NCBI RefSeq assembly: GCF_900606115.1
Contig: NZ_UWPJ01000016.1
Span: forward strand, 149,909-213,908
Direction of reading: 5' to 3'
From: Pigmentiphaga humi
GTDB taxonomy: Bacteria > Pseudomonadota > Gammaproteobacteria > Burkholderiales > Burkholderiaceae_B
DNA: 64,000 nucleotides
Shown: one piece after another, positions 17,708-26,138 of the stretch
Position numbering within the stretch: position 1 is the stretch's first letter
Layout of the letters: every line of letters starts with the position of its first letter
The notes under the pieces: model-generated
Seen by the model: only the letters and a program-made list of their open reading frames with translations
The model's database searches: none
Told to the model about the DNA's origin: nothing
Position numbers and translations under genes: made by a program

Positions 17708-18873
17708 GCCCGGCCTCCCTTGCGCAGCGGCGAATCATCCAGCGGATCCCAGCCGGCGGGCACTTCCACCGGCTGCAGCACGGGCACCGGGCCCGCGGCA
17801 TGGTCGCGCAACTGGTAGACGTAGGCCAGCACCTGGGCCACGGCCCGGTACAGCGCAACGGGGACTTCCTGGTCCACCTCGGCATGGCGGTGCAGGGCGC
17901 GCGCCAGCCTGGGGCTTTCGAGCACGGCCACGCGGTGCTCGGCGGCCAGTTCGCGGATGCGCGCCGCCACCGCGTCGGTGCCCTTGGCGACCACGCGCGG
18001 CGCTCCCATCCCGCCTTCGTCGTACTTGAGGGCCACGGCGTAGTGGGTAGGGTTGGTCACGACCACGTCGGCCGACGGCACCGCCTGCATCATGCGCGCG
18101 CGCGCTCGCTCGCGCTGCAGCTGGCGCACCTTGCCCTTGACGTGCGGGTCGCCCTCGGTTTCCTTGTTTTCCTGCTTGGCCTCTTCCAGCGTCATGCGCA
18201 GCTTCTTGTGGTGGTTCCACCACTGCAGCGGCACGTCGGCGGCGGCGATCACGAACAGCGAGCCGGCCAGGATCAGCGCATGGTGCGTCAGCATGCCGCC
18301 CAGCTCCGGCAGCGCCCGATGCTGCGACGGCAGCACCAGCGACAGCCAGCCCTGCGCCCCCTGCCAGACCAGCATGGCCGCCACGCCGCCCAGCACCGCC
18401 ACCTTGAGCAGCGACTTGCCCAATTCGCCCAGGCCCGCGAGCGAAAAGATCCGGCCCAGGCCGGCAAGCGGCGACAGCCGTCCGAAATTCGGCGTCAGCG
18501 CCTTGCCGGACAGCACCAGGCCGCCCAGGCCCAGCGAGCCGAGCACGCCGGCCAGCATGCCTGCGGCCAGCACCGGCGCGATGGCCAGCAGCGCATCGCC
18601 GATCATGCTGTTGAGCGTGTTGAGAAGTACCGCTTCATCGCGCGTGAGCGCCGCGGTCGCGGCCGCCGAGACGAACGACGACTTCATCCAGCCCATGGCG
18701 CGGTCGGCCACAGCCGCCCCGGCCACGGCCAGCGCAGCCACGCAGGCAAACGTCGCCATCGCGCCGGACAGGTCGCGCGAACGTGCGACGCGTCCTTCCT
18801 CGCGCGCCTGGTCCAAGCGCCGCTGCGATGGCGCCAGGCTTTTTTCCTGGCCGCTTTCCTGGTTATCTGCCAC
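17704..18873 (-). CDS. flhB: Flagellar export switch protein FlhB
   Basis: FlhB sets substrate specificity of export and autocleaves at NPTH. I use GTG 18873 (VADNQESGQEKSLAPSQRRL), which has GGAAG just upstream and gives 389 residues; the longer frame to 18921 adds atypical residues. Four membrane segments span roughly residues 40-60, 90-120, 150-172 and 198-213. They are followed by the linker WWNHHKKLRMTLEEAKQENK and the cleavage motif DVVVTNPTHYAVALKY (Asn at about residue 274). A separate FlhB C-domain paralogue exists at 34567. It is coupled to flhA by a 4-base overlap. Confidence 0.96.
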   Translation of the reverse strand: MADNQESGQEKSLAPSQRRLDQAREEGRVARSRDLSGAMATFACVAALAVAGAAVADRAMGWMKSSFVSAAATAALTRDEAVLLNTLNSMIGDALLAIAPVLAAGMLAGVLGSLGLGGLVLSGKALTPNFGRLSPLAGLGRIFSLAGLGELGKSLLKVAVLGGVAAMLVWQGAQGWLSLVLPSQHRALPELGGMLTHHALILAGSLFVIAAADVPLQWWNHHKKLRMTLEEAKQENKETEGDPHVKGKVRQLQRERARARMMQAVPSADVVVTNPTHYAVALKYDEGGMGAPRVVAKGTDAVAARIRELAAEHRVAVLESPRLARALHRHAEVDQEVPVALYRAVAQVLAYVYQLRDHAAGPVPVLQPVEVPAGWDPLDDSPLRKGGRA

Positions 18874-18940
18874 TGTCTTCCGGGTATCGACGAAACGCCG
18901 GGCAAGCGAAGACGAGCGCATGCCGCCCTGCCAGTGCCGA

Positions 18941-18961
18941 CCTTCGCATTATTCGCGAAGG
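18941..18961. repeat. Inverted repeat in the cheA-flhB gap
   Basis: CCTTCGC and GCGAAGG form a perfect 7-base stem with a 7-base AT-rich loop in the 146-base gap between cheA and flhB. No U-run follows on the minus strand, so it is not a clear terminator. It could attenuate or process the message between the chemotaxis and export modules. Confidence 0.4.
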
Positions 18962-19019
18962 CGGAACATGGCAAAGCCCGGAACAGAACGCGGAAACAGG
19001 GGTTACTCGCCCAGCGGGA

Positions 19020-20819
19020 TCAGAACACGCCTTCGAGCAGCTGCTTCATTTCCAGCACCAGCACCAGCGTGCCGTCGCCCGACAGCGTGGCGCCGGCCAC
19101 GCCCCTGGGATGGATGCCTTCGAGCGGCTTGATCATGACTTCGTCCTGGCCGATGAAGCCATCGACTCCCAGCACCAACTGGCGTTCGCCATGCGCCACC
19201 ACCACCGCCAGCGAGGGCGGCTCGGCACGCTCGCGGCCCAGCAGCACGGCCAGGTCCACCACCGGGAGGATCTCCCCACGTATGGTCAGCGCCTGGCTGT
19301 TGCCCACGCGATGCATCTCCTCCTGGCGCAGCGGAATGATCTCGCGCACCACCGACAGCGGGATGGCGTAGGGCTGGTCGACCAGCTTGAGCATCAGCAC
19401 CGGCAGGATGGCCAGCGTCAGCGGCAGCGAGATCACGATGTGCGAACCCATGCCCGGCGCGGACTGGATGTCGATCTGGCCCTTGAGCTTCTCGATGTTG
19501 GTCCTGACCACGTCCATGCCCACGCCGCGCCCGGACAGGTCGCTGACCTCGCTGCGCGTGGAGAACCCCGGCAGGAAGATCAGCTGCAGGCAATGGGCAT
19601 GGTCGAGCACGGCGGCGTCTTCCGAACTGATGACGCCCTTCTCGACCGCCTTGCGGCGAATGACCTCGGGATCCATGCCGCGGCCGTCGTCGGACACTTC
19701 GACCACGATGGAATCGCCGGTCTGGCGCGCCGACAGGTGGACCGTGCCGCGCGGCGGCTTGCCGACCGAGCGCCGCTCGACCATGGTCTCGATACCGTGG
19801 TCGACCGCATTGCGCACCAGGTGCACCAGCGGATCGTTCAGTTCGTCGAGGATGGTCTTGTCCACCTCGGTCTCGCCGCCGGTGATGATGAGCTCGACGT
19901 CCTTGCCGAGCTGGCGCGCGAGATCCCGCGCCAGCCGGGAGTATTTCTGGAATACGCGGCCCACGGGCTGCATGCGCGCCATCATGACCGCCGACTGCAG
20001 ATCGGACACCAGGGTGTCGAGCTGGCTGAACACGGCGGAAAGCGTCTCGGCCGCCGGATCGTCGCGGCGGCCGCCCAGCAGGGCCTCGCGCAGGCAGCTC
20101 AGGCGGTTCTTGGTCAGGCCGATTTCGCCGGACAGGTTCAGGATCTGGTCGAAGCGCGAGGTATCGACGCGTATGGTCGAATCCTTGGCCATGGCGGACG
20201 GCGCGGCGCCCGCCGCGGGAGCCAGCATCTCGGGCCGGTAGGGACGCGAGCTTTCTTGCGCGGGCGCCGGAGCGGCGGCACGCGCGGCCGTCGGCGCGGC
20301 CAGGCCCGGAGGCTCGCCGAAAGCCGCGCGGTAGTAGCCCAGCCAGTCCGGCTCATCCGGCTCCGAAACCGTTGCCGCCGGCTCGGCGGGCGCCGGGGCG
20401 GCGCCCGCCAGGCTCGCGTCGAGGGTTTCGCCCCGGGCGGCCGCCTCCAGCCCCCGCAGCAGTGCCGACGGCGCCGGCTCCGGCATCGCGCCACGCTCCA
20501 TTTCGGAGAACATGCGCCGCACCTCGCCCGTGGCCGCCAGGATCACGTCCATGATCTCGGGCGTCACCCGCAGCGATCCGCCGCGCAGCAGGTCCAGCAG
20601 GTTCTCGCCACGGTGGCACAGTTCCACCAGGGCACTCGCCTCCAGGAAGCCGGCCCCGCCCTTCACGGTGTGGAAACCGCGGAAGATCTGGTTGAGCAGG
20701 CCGGCGTCGTCCGGGCGCTGCTCGAGCTCGACCAGGCCGATATCCACGTCATCGAGCAGATCGGAGGCTTCGGTCAAGAAGTCGATCAGGAGGTCCTGCA
20801 TGTCGGTAAAGGCTGACAC
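19020..20819 (-). CDS. cheA: Chemotaxis histidine kinase CheA (no recognisable P2 domain)
   Basis: CheA phosphorylates CheY in response to receptor arrays. The 599-residue protein has P1 with the phosphorylated His50 in FRGFHTVKGGAGFLE. Residues about 110-215 are an Ala/Pro-rich linker. Then comes a P3 dimerisation helix pair (RFDQILNLSGEIGLTKNRL), P4 with N-box HLVRNAVDHGIE, G1 VSDDGRGMD and G2 GRGVGMDVVRTNI, and a C-terminal P5/CheW-like domain (LPLTLAILPVLMLKLVDQPY). The CheY-binding P2 domain of enteric CheA is not recognisable in the linker. It is 12 bases after cheZ. No cheW is nearby; CheV is the only CheW-like partner in the window. Confidence 0.95.
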   Translation of the reverse strand: MSAFTDMQDLLIDFLTEASDLLDDVDIGLVELEQRPDDAGLLNQIFRGFHTVKGGAGFLEASALVELCHRGENLLDLLRGGSLRVTPEIMDVILAATGEVRRMFSEMERGAMPEPAPSALLRGLEAAARGETLDASLAGAAPAPAEPAATVSEPDEPDWLGYYRAAFGEPPGLAAPTAARAAAPAPAQESSRPYRPEMLAPAAGAAPSAMAKDSTIRVDTSRFDQILNLSGEIGLTKNRLSCLREALLGGRRDDPAAETLSAVFSQLDTLVSDLQSAVMMARMQPVGRVFQKYSRLARDLARQLGKDVELIITGGETEVDKTILDELNDPLVHLVRNAVDHGIETMVERRSVGKPPRGTVHLSARQTGDSIVVEVSDDGRGMDPEVIRRKAVEKGVISSEDAAVLDHAHCLQLIFLPGFSTRSEVSDLSGRGVGMDVVRTNIEKLKGQIDIQSAPGMGSHIVISLPLTLAILPVLMLKLVDQPYAIPLSVVREIIPLRQEEMHRVGNSQALTIRGEILPVVDLAVLLGRERAEPPSLAVVVAHGERQLVLGVDGFIGQDEVMIKPLEGIHPRGVAGATLSGDGTLVLVLEMKQLLEGVF

Positions 20820-20831
20820 TCGCGTACTCGC

Positions 20832-21578
20832 TCAAAAACCCAGGCTTTCGAGCAGGTCGTCGACCTGAGCCTGGCTGGTCACCACGTCGTCGCGGCTGCC
20901 GGCGTCGATGACCGGACCGTTCATCCATTCGCTATGCGCCGCATTGCGCTTGTCCGCCGGCGTGCTTTCGATCAGCAGCTTGACCAGCTCGTCCTCGAAG
21001 TTCTGGGCCAGCAGCACCACCTTCTGGATTACCTGGCCGGTGAGGTCGTGGAAGTCCTGCGCCATCATGATGTCGGTCAGCAGCGCGTGGGCCGCGCGCG
21101 CGTCGTTCTGGCTGCTCTGCAGGTAGGCGTGGGTGTCCGCCGCGACCTGCTTGAAGTCCTCCACGCCCAGCTTGCGCGCATAGAGCGCCTGCCACTGTTC
21201 GGACAGGCGCGCGCCCTCGCGTTCGACGCCCTCGAGGATCTCCTGGCCCTTCTCCACGTTGGACAGCGCGCGGTCGGCCGCCTGGCCGGTCAGGCGCGCG
21301 ATGTAGTCCAGCCGCTGCCGGGTGTCGGGCAGCGAATGCACCGCCTGCTCCACCTTCTGGTGGTAGCCCAGCTCGCGCAGCGCATCGTGAAGCTGGCGCG
21401 TGAGCATGCCGACGCGCTGGTAGAACTCGGGCGAGTGCTCCATGTCGCGGGCAGGCTCGGCCGCGGAGGCAGGCGCGTCGCCGGCCGAGCCGGGTTCGGC
21501 ATCCAGGCGCGCCAGCGTCTCGGACGAGATCTGGTCGAACAGGGCTTCGAGGTCTTCGGTATCGCCGCTATGGGACAT
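20832..21578 (-). CDS. cheZ: CheY phosphatase CheZ
   Basis: CheZ dephosphorylates CheY-P. The 248-residue product has a long helical hairpin and the signature around the catalytic Gln: LLTDIMMAQDFHDLTGQVIQ. The C-terminal peptide QAQVDDLLESLGF is the CheY-binding tail. The start is the ATG at 21578, which overlaps the cheY stop by one base and has GGGAG six bases upstream; a GTG one codon earlier is less well placed. It is translationally coupled to cheY and followed by cheA. Confidence 0.95.
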   Translation of the reverse strand: MSHSGDTEDLEALFDQISSETLARLDAEPGSAGDAPASAAEPARDMEHSPEFYQRVGMLTRQLHDALRELGYHQKVEQAVHSLPDTRQRLDYIARLTGQAADRALSNVEKGQEILEGVEREGARLSEQWQALYARKLGVEDFKQVAADTHAYLQSSQNDARAAHALLTDIMMAQDFHDLTGQVIQKVVLLAQNFEDELVKLLIESTPADKRNAAHSEWMNGPVIDAGSRDDVVTSQAQVDDLLESLGF

Positions 21579-21973
21579 CACGCACTCCCGATCATTTTCT
21601 GCACGATCTTGGTCAGTTTCTCTTCCAGCGTCGCCTTGGTGAAGGGCTTGACGATATAGCCGTTGGCGCCGATCTGCGCCGCCAGCACGATGTCTTCCTT
21701 CTTGGCTTCGGCGGTCACCAGCAGCACCGGCAGCTTCTTGAGCTGCTCGTCGGCGCGGATCTCGCGCAGCAGCTCGAAGCCGTTCATGTTCGGCATGTTG
21801 ATGTCGCTGACCACGAAATTGAACAGGCCGCTGCGCAGTTTGCTCAGCGCGGCCTGGCCGTCTTCGGCCTCGTCGGCGTTGTTGTAGCCGAGCTCTTTCA
21901 GCAGATTGCGGACGATGCGCCGCATCGTCGAAAAATCGTCGACGATAAGGAATTTCAAATCGTCAGGCTTCAT
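21578..21973 (-). CDS. cheY: Chemotaxis response regulator CheY
   Basis: CheY-P binds the FliM switch to reverse rotation. The 131-residue single-domain receiver has the acidic pair Asp12/Asp13, phospho-acceptor Asp57 in [12 protein letters not shown], Thr87 in [11 protein letters not shown] and Lys109 in YIVKPF, the same positions as in the enteric protein. AGGGAG precedes the ATG inside the end of cheV, with which it overlaps by 11 bases. Confidence 0.97.
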   Translation of the reverse strand: MKPDDLKFLIVDDFSTMRRIVRNLLKELGYNNADEAEDGQAALSKLRSGLFNFVVSDINMPNMNGFELLREIRADEQLKKLPVLLVTAEAKKEDIVLAAQIGANGYIVKPFTKATLEEKLTKIVQKMIGSA

Positions 21974-22925
21974 TTGCTCCCTTTCTGGCCTTGATATGGG
22001 TGAGTTGGGTGGCGATCATGCTAGCCAGTTCGGAGGGGTGGAACTTCGCGACGTAGGCATCGACGCCGACCTGCTGCCCGAGCTTCTTGTTGGCAACGGA
22101 CGACAGCGACGAATGCATGACGACCGGGATCCTGGCGAAGCGCGGGTCGGCCTTGATGTGGCGGGTCAGCACGTAGCCGTCCATTTCCGGCATCTCGGCA
22201 TCGACCAGGATCAGGCCCAGCGTCATGTCCAGCGGCAGCTTCTCGGCGTCGGCGCGCGCGGCGATACCCTTGAGCTTCTCCCAGGCGTCGGCGCCGTTGG
22301 TGGCATGCTGATGCGGCAGCCCCATGCGGTCGAGCACCTCGGTGATCTTCTTCCTCGCCAGCGTGGAGTCGTCGGCGAAGAATACGTTGGCCTTGATGTC
22401 CGCGTCGATCTGCTGGATCTCGGCCGGGATCTTGTCTTCCCCGATGACCGAGGCCAGGATCTGCTCGACGTCGAGGATGGACACCAGCTTGCCGTCGGCC
22501 AGTTCGGTCAGCGCGGTCATGAACGAGGTGTTGCTGGACGGCATGGACTGGGGCGACTTCACCTTGTCCCAGTCGATGCGCACGATGCGATCGACGTCGG
22601 CCACCAGGAAGGCCTGCGTATGGCTGGAGAACTCGGTGATCAGCAGCTTGGTGCGCGGGGCATCGATCTGCATGTTGATGGTGGTCGCCAGGTCGATCAC
22701 GGGCAGGATTGCGCCGCGCAGCGAGATGATGCCTTCCACGCCGCGCGGCACGTTGGGCGTCCGGGTGATCGGAATGGTTTCGCAGACCTCGCGCACCTTG
22801 AAGACGTTGATCCCGAAAACCTCGCTCCCGCCCAGCGAGAACAGCAGCAGCTCCATCTTGTTGGAACCGGCCAGCCGCGCCTTCTCGTCCACCATTTCCA
22901 TCAACCGATTGTCGCCGGCACCCAT
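21963..22925 (-). CDS. cheV: CheV coupling protein (CheW-receiver fusion)
   Basis: CheV joins a CheW-like scaffold to a receiver domain, linking receptors to CheA and tuning adaptation. Residues about 20-165 form the CheW domain ([40 protein letters not shown]). Residues 180-310 form a receiver with FFADDS, Asp242 in [14 protein letters not shown] and Lys294 in [11 protein letters not shown] 22925 is chosen because GGAGG lies 6 bases upstream; two earlier ATGs in frame lack this. It lies between motB and cheY, where related bacteria often carry cheW and receptor genes. It may replace CheW here. Confidence 0.93.
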   Translation of the reverse strand: MGAGDNRLMEMVDEKARLAGSNKMELLLFSLGGSEVFGINVFKVREVCETIPITRTPNVPRGVEGIISLRGAILPVIDLATTINMQIDAPRTKLLITEFSSHTQAFLVADVDRIVRIDWDKVKSPQSMPSSNTSFMTALTELADGKLVSILDVEQILASVIGEDKIPAEIQQIDADIKANVFFADDSTLARKKITEVLDRMGLPHQHATNGADAWEKLKGIAARADAEKLPLDMTLGLILVDAEMPEMDGYVLTRHIKADPRFARIPVVMHSSLSSVANKKLGQQVGVDAYVAKFHPSELASMIATQLTHIKARKGANEA

Positions 22926-22964
22926 AGCTTCCTCCATACCGGCCGGCATGACCCGGCCCAGTGA

Positions 22965-23876
22965 TTACTGCGTTTCGAGAGCGGATAGCCGCAGCGGTTT
23001 GGCGCCCGCGGGTAGATCCGGAATGGCAGGTACATCGACAGAAACCCCGCCTTTCTTGAGAAATTCTTCGCTGCGCTTGTTCAGCACCACGATGCTGATG
23101 CGCCGGTTCTCGGCGGCGCGCTGGTCGCCGCGGTTGAGCGGCACCGAGTCGGACAGCCCCACCACGCGCAGCGCCTTGTCCTGCTGCATGCCCGCGCCCA
23201 CCATCTCGCGGCGCGCCGCGTTGGCGCGGTCGGCCGAGAGTTCCCAGTTGCTGTAGCTCGCCCCGCCGCCCGCATAGGGCGTGGCGTCGGTATGCCCTGA
23301 AATCGAGATCTTGTTCTCCACGCCGTTGAGCGCGCGCGCCAGTTCGTGCAGGATCACCCGGCTGTAGTCCTTGAGCACGGTCTTGCCCGAATCGAACATG
23401 GGACGGTTCTTTTCGTCGATGATCTGGATGCGCAGGCCTTCATCGGTGAAGTCGAGCAGGATCTGATCCTTGAACTGCTGCAGCACCGGCTGGGTGAAGA
23501 TCAGGCTTTCCAGATCCAGCTTGAGTTCTTCGAGCTTGCGGCGGTCGCGCGCTTCCTGCGCCTCGTCGCTGGCGCGGCGCTGCGGCGTGGTACGCACGCT
23601 CATGTGTTCGCCGCCCGTCATCACGCTGACGGGGTCGCCCGCCACGTCGCCCTTGGTCAGCACCATGCGCAGCGGCGTGCGGAAGTATTCGGAAATCCCT
23701 TCCAGCTCCGCCTTGGCCGCGGTGGACAGCAGCCACATCAACAGAAAGAAGGCCATCATCGCTGTCACAAAATCGGCATAGGCGATTTTCCACATGCCGC
23801 CCCCATGGCCGCCCGTGTGCCCCCGCTTGCGCGGGCGCCGGATGATGATGGGGGTGACGCCGTCCTTGGCTGCCAT
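22965..23876 (-). CDS. motB: Stator protein MotB
   Basis: MotB anchors the stator to peptidoglycan and carries the proton-binding Asp. The 303-residue protein has one N-terminal membrane segment with Asp35 in YADFVTAMMAFFLLMWLL, a plug/linker, and an OmpA-like C-terminal domain containing ISISGHTDATPY and NWELSADRANAARREMV. It lies 24 bases downstream of motA. The family and function are secure. Confidence 0.96.
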   Translation of the reverse strand: MAAKDGVTPIIIRRPRKRGHTGGHGGGMWKIAYADFVTAMMAFFLLMWLLSTAAKAELEGISEYFRTPLRMVLTKGDVAGDPVSVMTGGEHMSVRTTPQRRASDEAQEARDRRKLEELKLDLESLIFTQPVLQQFKDQILLDFTDEGLRIQIIDEKNRPMFDSGKTVLKDYSRVILHELARALNGVENKISISGHTDATPYAGGGASYSNWELSADRANAARREMVGAGMQQDKALRVVGLSDSVPLNRGDQRAAENRRISIVVLNKRSEEFLKKGGVSVDVPAIPDLPAGAKPLRLSALETQ

Positions 23877-23900
23877 GGCCGCTGTTCCCTTGCTCGGCCG

Positions 23901-24761
23901 TCAGGCGGCGGACTTGCCGCGCACGGTGTCTTCGAGCTCGCTGAAGCTGGGCCGGTCGGTCGAGAACAGCACCTTGCGTCCGAACTCGACCGCCAGCGCC
24001 GGCGCGTAGCCGTTCAGGCTGGCCAGCAGCGCCACCTTGATGCATTCGAGCTGCTTGCTGCTTTCGCTGACTTTCTGCTCGAGCACGGACGCCAGCGGGC
24101 CCACCACGCCATAGGCCAGCAGAATGCCCACGAAAGTGCCCACCAGCGCGGCGCCGATCTTGGCGCCCAGCACGGCGGGCGGCTCGCCTACCGAGCCCAT
24201 CACGTTCACCACGCCCATCACCGCCGCCACGATGCCGAACGCCGGCAGACCGTCGGCGATGCGCTGGATGGCCGTGGCCGGCACGCTGGCCTCATGGTGG
24301 TGGGTCTCGATCTCCTGGTCCATCAGGGCTTCCAGCTCCAGCGGGTTCAGGTTGCCGCTGACCATCAGGCGCAGGTAGTCGGTAATGAATTCGATCAGGT
24401 GCTCGTCGGCCAGCAGGCCGGGAAACTTCTGGAACAGCGGGCTGTTGTGGGGTTCCTCCACGTCGGCCTCGATGGACATCAGGCCTTCGCGGCGCACGCG
24501 GGTCAGGATCTCGTACATCAGGGCCAGCAGGTCGAGGTAGCGCTGCTTGGTGAAATGCGAGCCCTTCAGCGTGGTCGGCAGCGCCTTCAGCGTGGCGCGC
24601 ACCACCTTGCCCGAATTGCCGCACACGAACGCGCCGATAGCCGCACCGCCGATGATGACCAGCTCGAAAGGCTGGAACAGCGCGCCCAGCGAGCCGCCGT
24701 GCATGGCATAGCCGCCGAGCACCGAGGCCGCAACGATGATGTAGCCGATGATGACGAGCAT
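23901..24761 (-). CDS. motA: Stator protein MotA
   Basis: MotA forms the proton channel with MotB and pushes on FliG. The 286-residue form starts at ATG 24761 (MLVIIGYIIVAASVLGGYAM), preceded by AGGAG; the frame stays open to 24797, but the added residues are not family-like. Four membrane segments are visible, with a large cytoplasmic loop (RREGLMSIEADVEEPHNSPL) and the conserved Pro-containing segment DGLPAFGIVAAVMGVVNVMG. The upstream gap to flhC carries repeat family 2, copy 2. Confidence 0.96.
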   Translation of the reverse strand: MLVIIGYIIVAASVLGGYAMHGGSLGALFQPFELVIIGGAAIGAFVCGNSGKVVRATLKALPTTLKGSHFTKQRYLDLLALMYEILTRVRREGLMSIEADVEEPHNSPLFQKFPGLLADEHLIEFITDYLRLMVSGNLNPLELEALMDQEIETHHHEASVPATAIQRIADGLPAFGIVAAVMGVVNVMGSVGEPPAVLGAKIGAALVGTFVGILLAYGVVGPLASVLEQKVSESSKQLECIKVALLASLNGYAPALAVEFGRKVLFSTDRPSFSELEDTVRGKSAA

Positions 24762-24809
24762 GCGCTCGCGCTCCTGAAAAATGACCCCCACGCTCACCCG
24801 CGGCGCGGG

Positions 24810-24871
24810 ATCGCTGCCCCCTCAGGGGAGGCGTTTTTCACCCTGGGGCGGCCCGGCGATGAAAAACCACC
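24810..24871 (+). repeat. Family-2 intergenic repeat, copy 2 (flhC/motA gap)
   Basis: Contains GCTGCCCCCTCAGGGGAGGC, GTTTTTCACCCTGGGGCGG and CCCGGCGATGAAAAACCACC. The blocks GTTTTTCA and TGAAAAAC are complementary, as GTTTTTGCC and GGCAAAAA are in copy 1 at 13829; the compensating change supports a folded structure. It occupies the 200-base gap between flhC and motA. Confidence 0.65.
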
Positions 24872-24961
24872 CGGCCTCGCGCGGGCATGAGCATGTTTTC
24901 GGCAGCGTCGAGGAAATCTTGAGGGCGCTCGAGGACAGCGGCGAAGCGGCCGCCCGCGCCG

Positions 24962-25513
24962 TCAGGGATGGGCGGCCGCGTGCTCGGGGGCGCTGGCACG
25001 CCGCGTCTTGCCGGCGCGCGACGGCATGTTGCACAAGCCGCACACATATTGATGGGCCAGCTCGAAGCTGTGGGTGACGAAATCCCCGCCGCACGAGGTG
25101 CAGGTCGTCATGCCCAGCATGCCCGCATCGAAGAAGCGGGTCAGCCGCCATGCCCGGGTAATCGACAGCACTTCGGACATGCCCAGCTGCAGAATCTGTT
25201 CACGGTACAGCCGATAGGCGCGGATCAGCGCCTCGGCGGCGGTGGCGTCCTCGATACCGCACTGGTGGCGGTGGATGTTCATGAACAGCGAGGCGTGGAT
25301 GTTCGGCTGCCAGGTGATGAACCAATCGGTGGAAAACGGCAGCATGCCCTTGGGGGGCGATTTCCCCTGGATCTCGCGGTAGAGGCGCAGCAAACGCTCG
25401 CGCGACAACTCGACCTCGGCCTCCAGCACCTGCAGCCGGGCATCGAGGCGGATCAGCTCGGAAGCAATTTCTATCTGGCGCGCTTCGGACAGCACGCTTT
25501 TGGCGCGAACCAT
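24962..25513 (-). CDS. flhC: Flagellar master regulator subunit FlhC
   Basis: FlhC binds DNA with FlhD as FlhD4C2 and turns on early flagellar promoters. The 183-residue form starts at ATG 25513 (MVRAKSVLSEARQIEIASEL). Conserved blocks are LLRLYREIQGKSPPKGMLPF and STDWFITWQPNIHASLF. The zinc site is CTSCGGDF with a second CGLC, four cysteines in all. An ATG five codons upstream is possible. It follows flhD after 35 bases. In Bordetella these genes are known as frlAB and are repressed by the BvgAS system; that is family knowledge, not visible here. Confidence 0.95.
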   Translation of the reverse strand: MVRAKSVLSEARQIEIASELIRLDARLQVLEAEVELSRERLLRLYREIQGKSPPKGMLPFSTDWFITWQPNIHASLFMNIHRHQCGIEDATAAEALIRAYRLYREQILQLGMSEVLSITRAWRLTRFFDAGMLGMTTCTSCGGDFVTHSFELAHQYVCGLCNMPSRAGKTRRASAPEHAAAHP

Positions 25514-25548
25514 GGGAACCCTGTGCAAACCTGTTACGATTGCGGCCC

Positions 25549-25926
25549 TCAGGCCTTGGAGCCTGCCGTGCGGCTGGCCATCAGGATGGCGGCATGCATG
25601 CGCGGCGTGGCGTCGTCCCGCTTGGGGGACGAGAGCAGGTTCCAGATCAGGGAATCGTCGAAACGGAAACGGGCGAGCAGCATGCTGGAACCCGCGATCT
25701 TGAGCAGTTGCGCGGTAGTCAGCGAGGCCAGGATGTCGGCCACTTCGCTGGACAGACCGAGACGGTAGAGCGCTTCGCTGCGGTCCACGCGCAGCATTTG
25801 CTGGGCCAGCAGCAGGTAGGTCAGGTTGGCGTCGCGGATCTCGGCTCCCAGACGGGACATGCTCGAGGACACGCCTTGGAGTGCAGGCGGAACGTCCGCC
25901 TCTGCCAGCGCGCTAACTTGACTCAT
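25549..25926 (-). CDS. flhD: Flagellar master regulator subunit FlhD
   Basis: FlhD partners FlhC in the master activator. I use ATG 25926 (MSQVSALAEADVPPALQG), preceded by AAGGA at 6 bases, giving 125 residues; the open frame to 26001 extends into the promoter region. The FlhD core is visible: SRLGAEIRDANLTYLLLAQQ, MLRVDRSEALYRLGLSSEVA and LASLTTAQLLKIA. It heads the minus-strand motility series and is divergent from a PAS histidine kinase, with 212 bases between the starts. Confidence 0.94.
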   Translation of the reverse strand: MSQVSALAEADVPPALQGVSSSMSRLGAEIRDANLTYLLLAQQMLRVDRSEALYRLGLSSEVADILASLTTAQLLKIAGSSMLLARFRFDDSLIWNLLSSPKRDDATPRMHAAILMASRTAGSKA

Positions 25927-26078
25927 TGTGATTCCTTTCAGCCACATGCCTGGTTGGCATGATCGTGCGCCGACGTAAAAAACCGGCAACATCCTATTCA
26001 ATATGTAAATTATGCGACATCGGTTACCAAAAAAATAGGGGAAGCACGCTGGTTTTTTCGTCTACCTCGGTACACTCT

Positions 26079-26103
26079 TTTTGTAGGAATTCCCCCTACA
26101 AAA
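26079..26103. promoter_or_regulatory. Inverted repeat in the flhD/kinase divergent promoter region
   Basis: TTTTGTAGG and CCTACAAAA form a perfect 9-base inverted repeat with a 7-base spacer (AATTCCC), 153 bases upstream of flhD and 36 bases before the kinase ATG. The intergenic region is much richer in A/T than its surroundings, as expected of a regulated promoter. It could be an operator for either gene, or a factor-independent hairpin. The binding factor is unknown. It contains TAGGAAT, reminiscent of half of a BvgA heptad, but the arrangement is not the usual head-to-head one. Confidence 0.5.
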
Positions 26104-26138
26104 CATTGTATCGAAAGTTTCATTCCTTCACATAATAA

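Noticed and set aside
15576..17885. 769-codon minus-strand frame overlapping flhA
   Set aside because: It is the +1 shadow of flhA on the same strand, with a biased composition; flhA itself has full family features.
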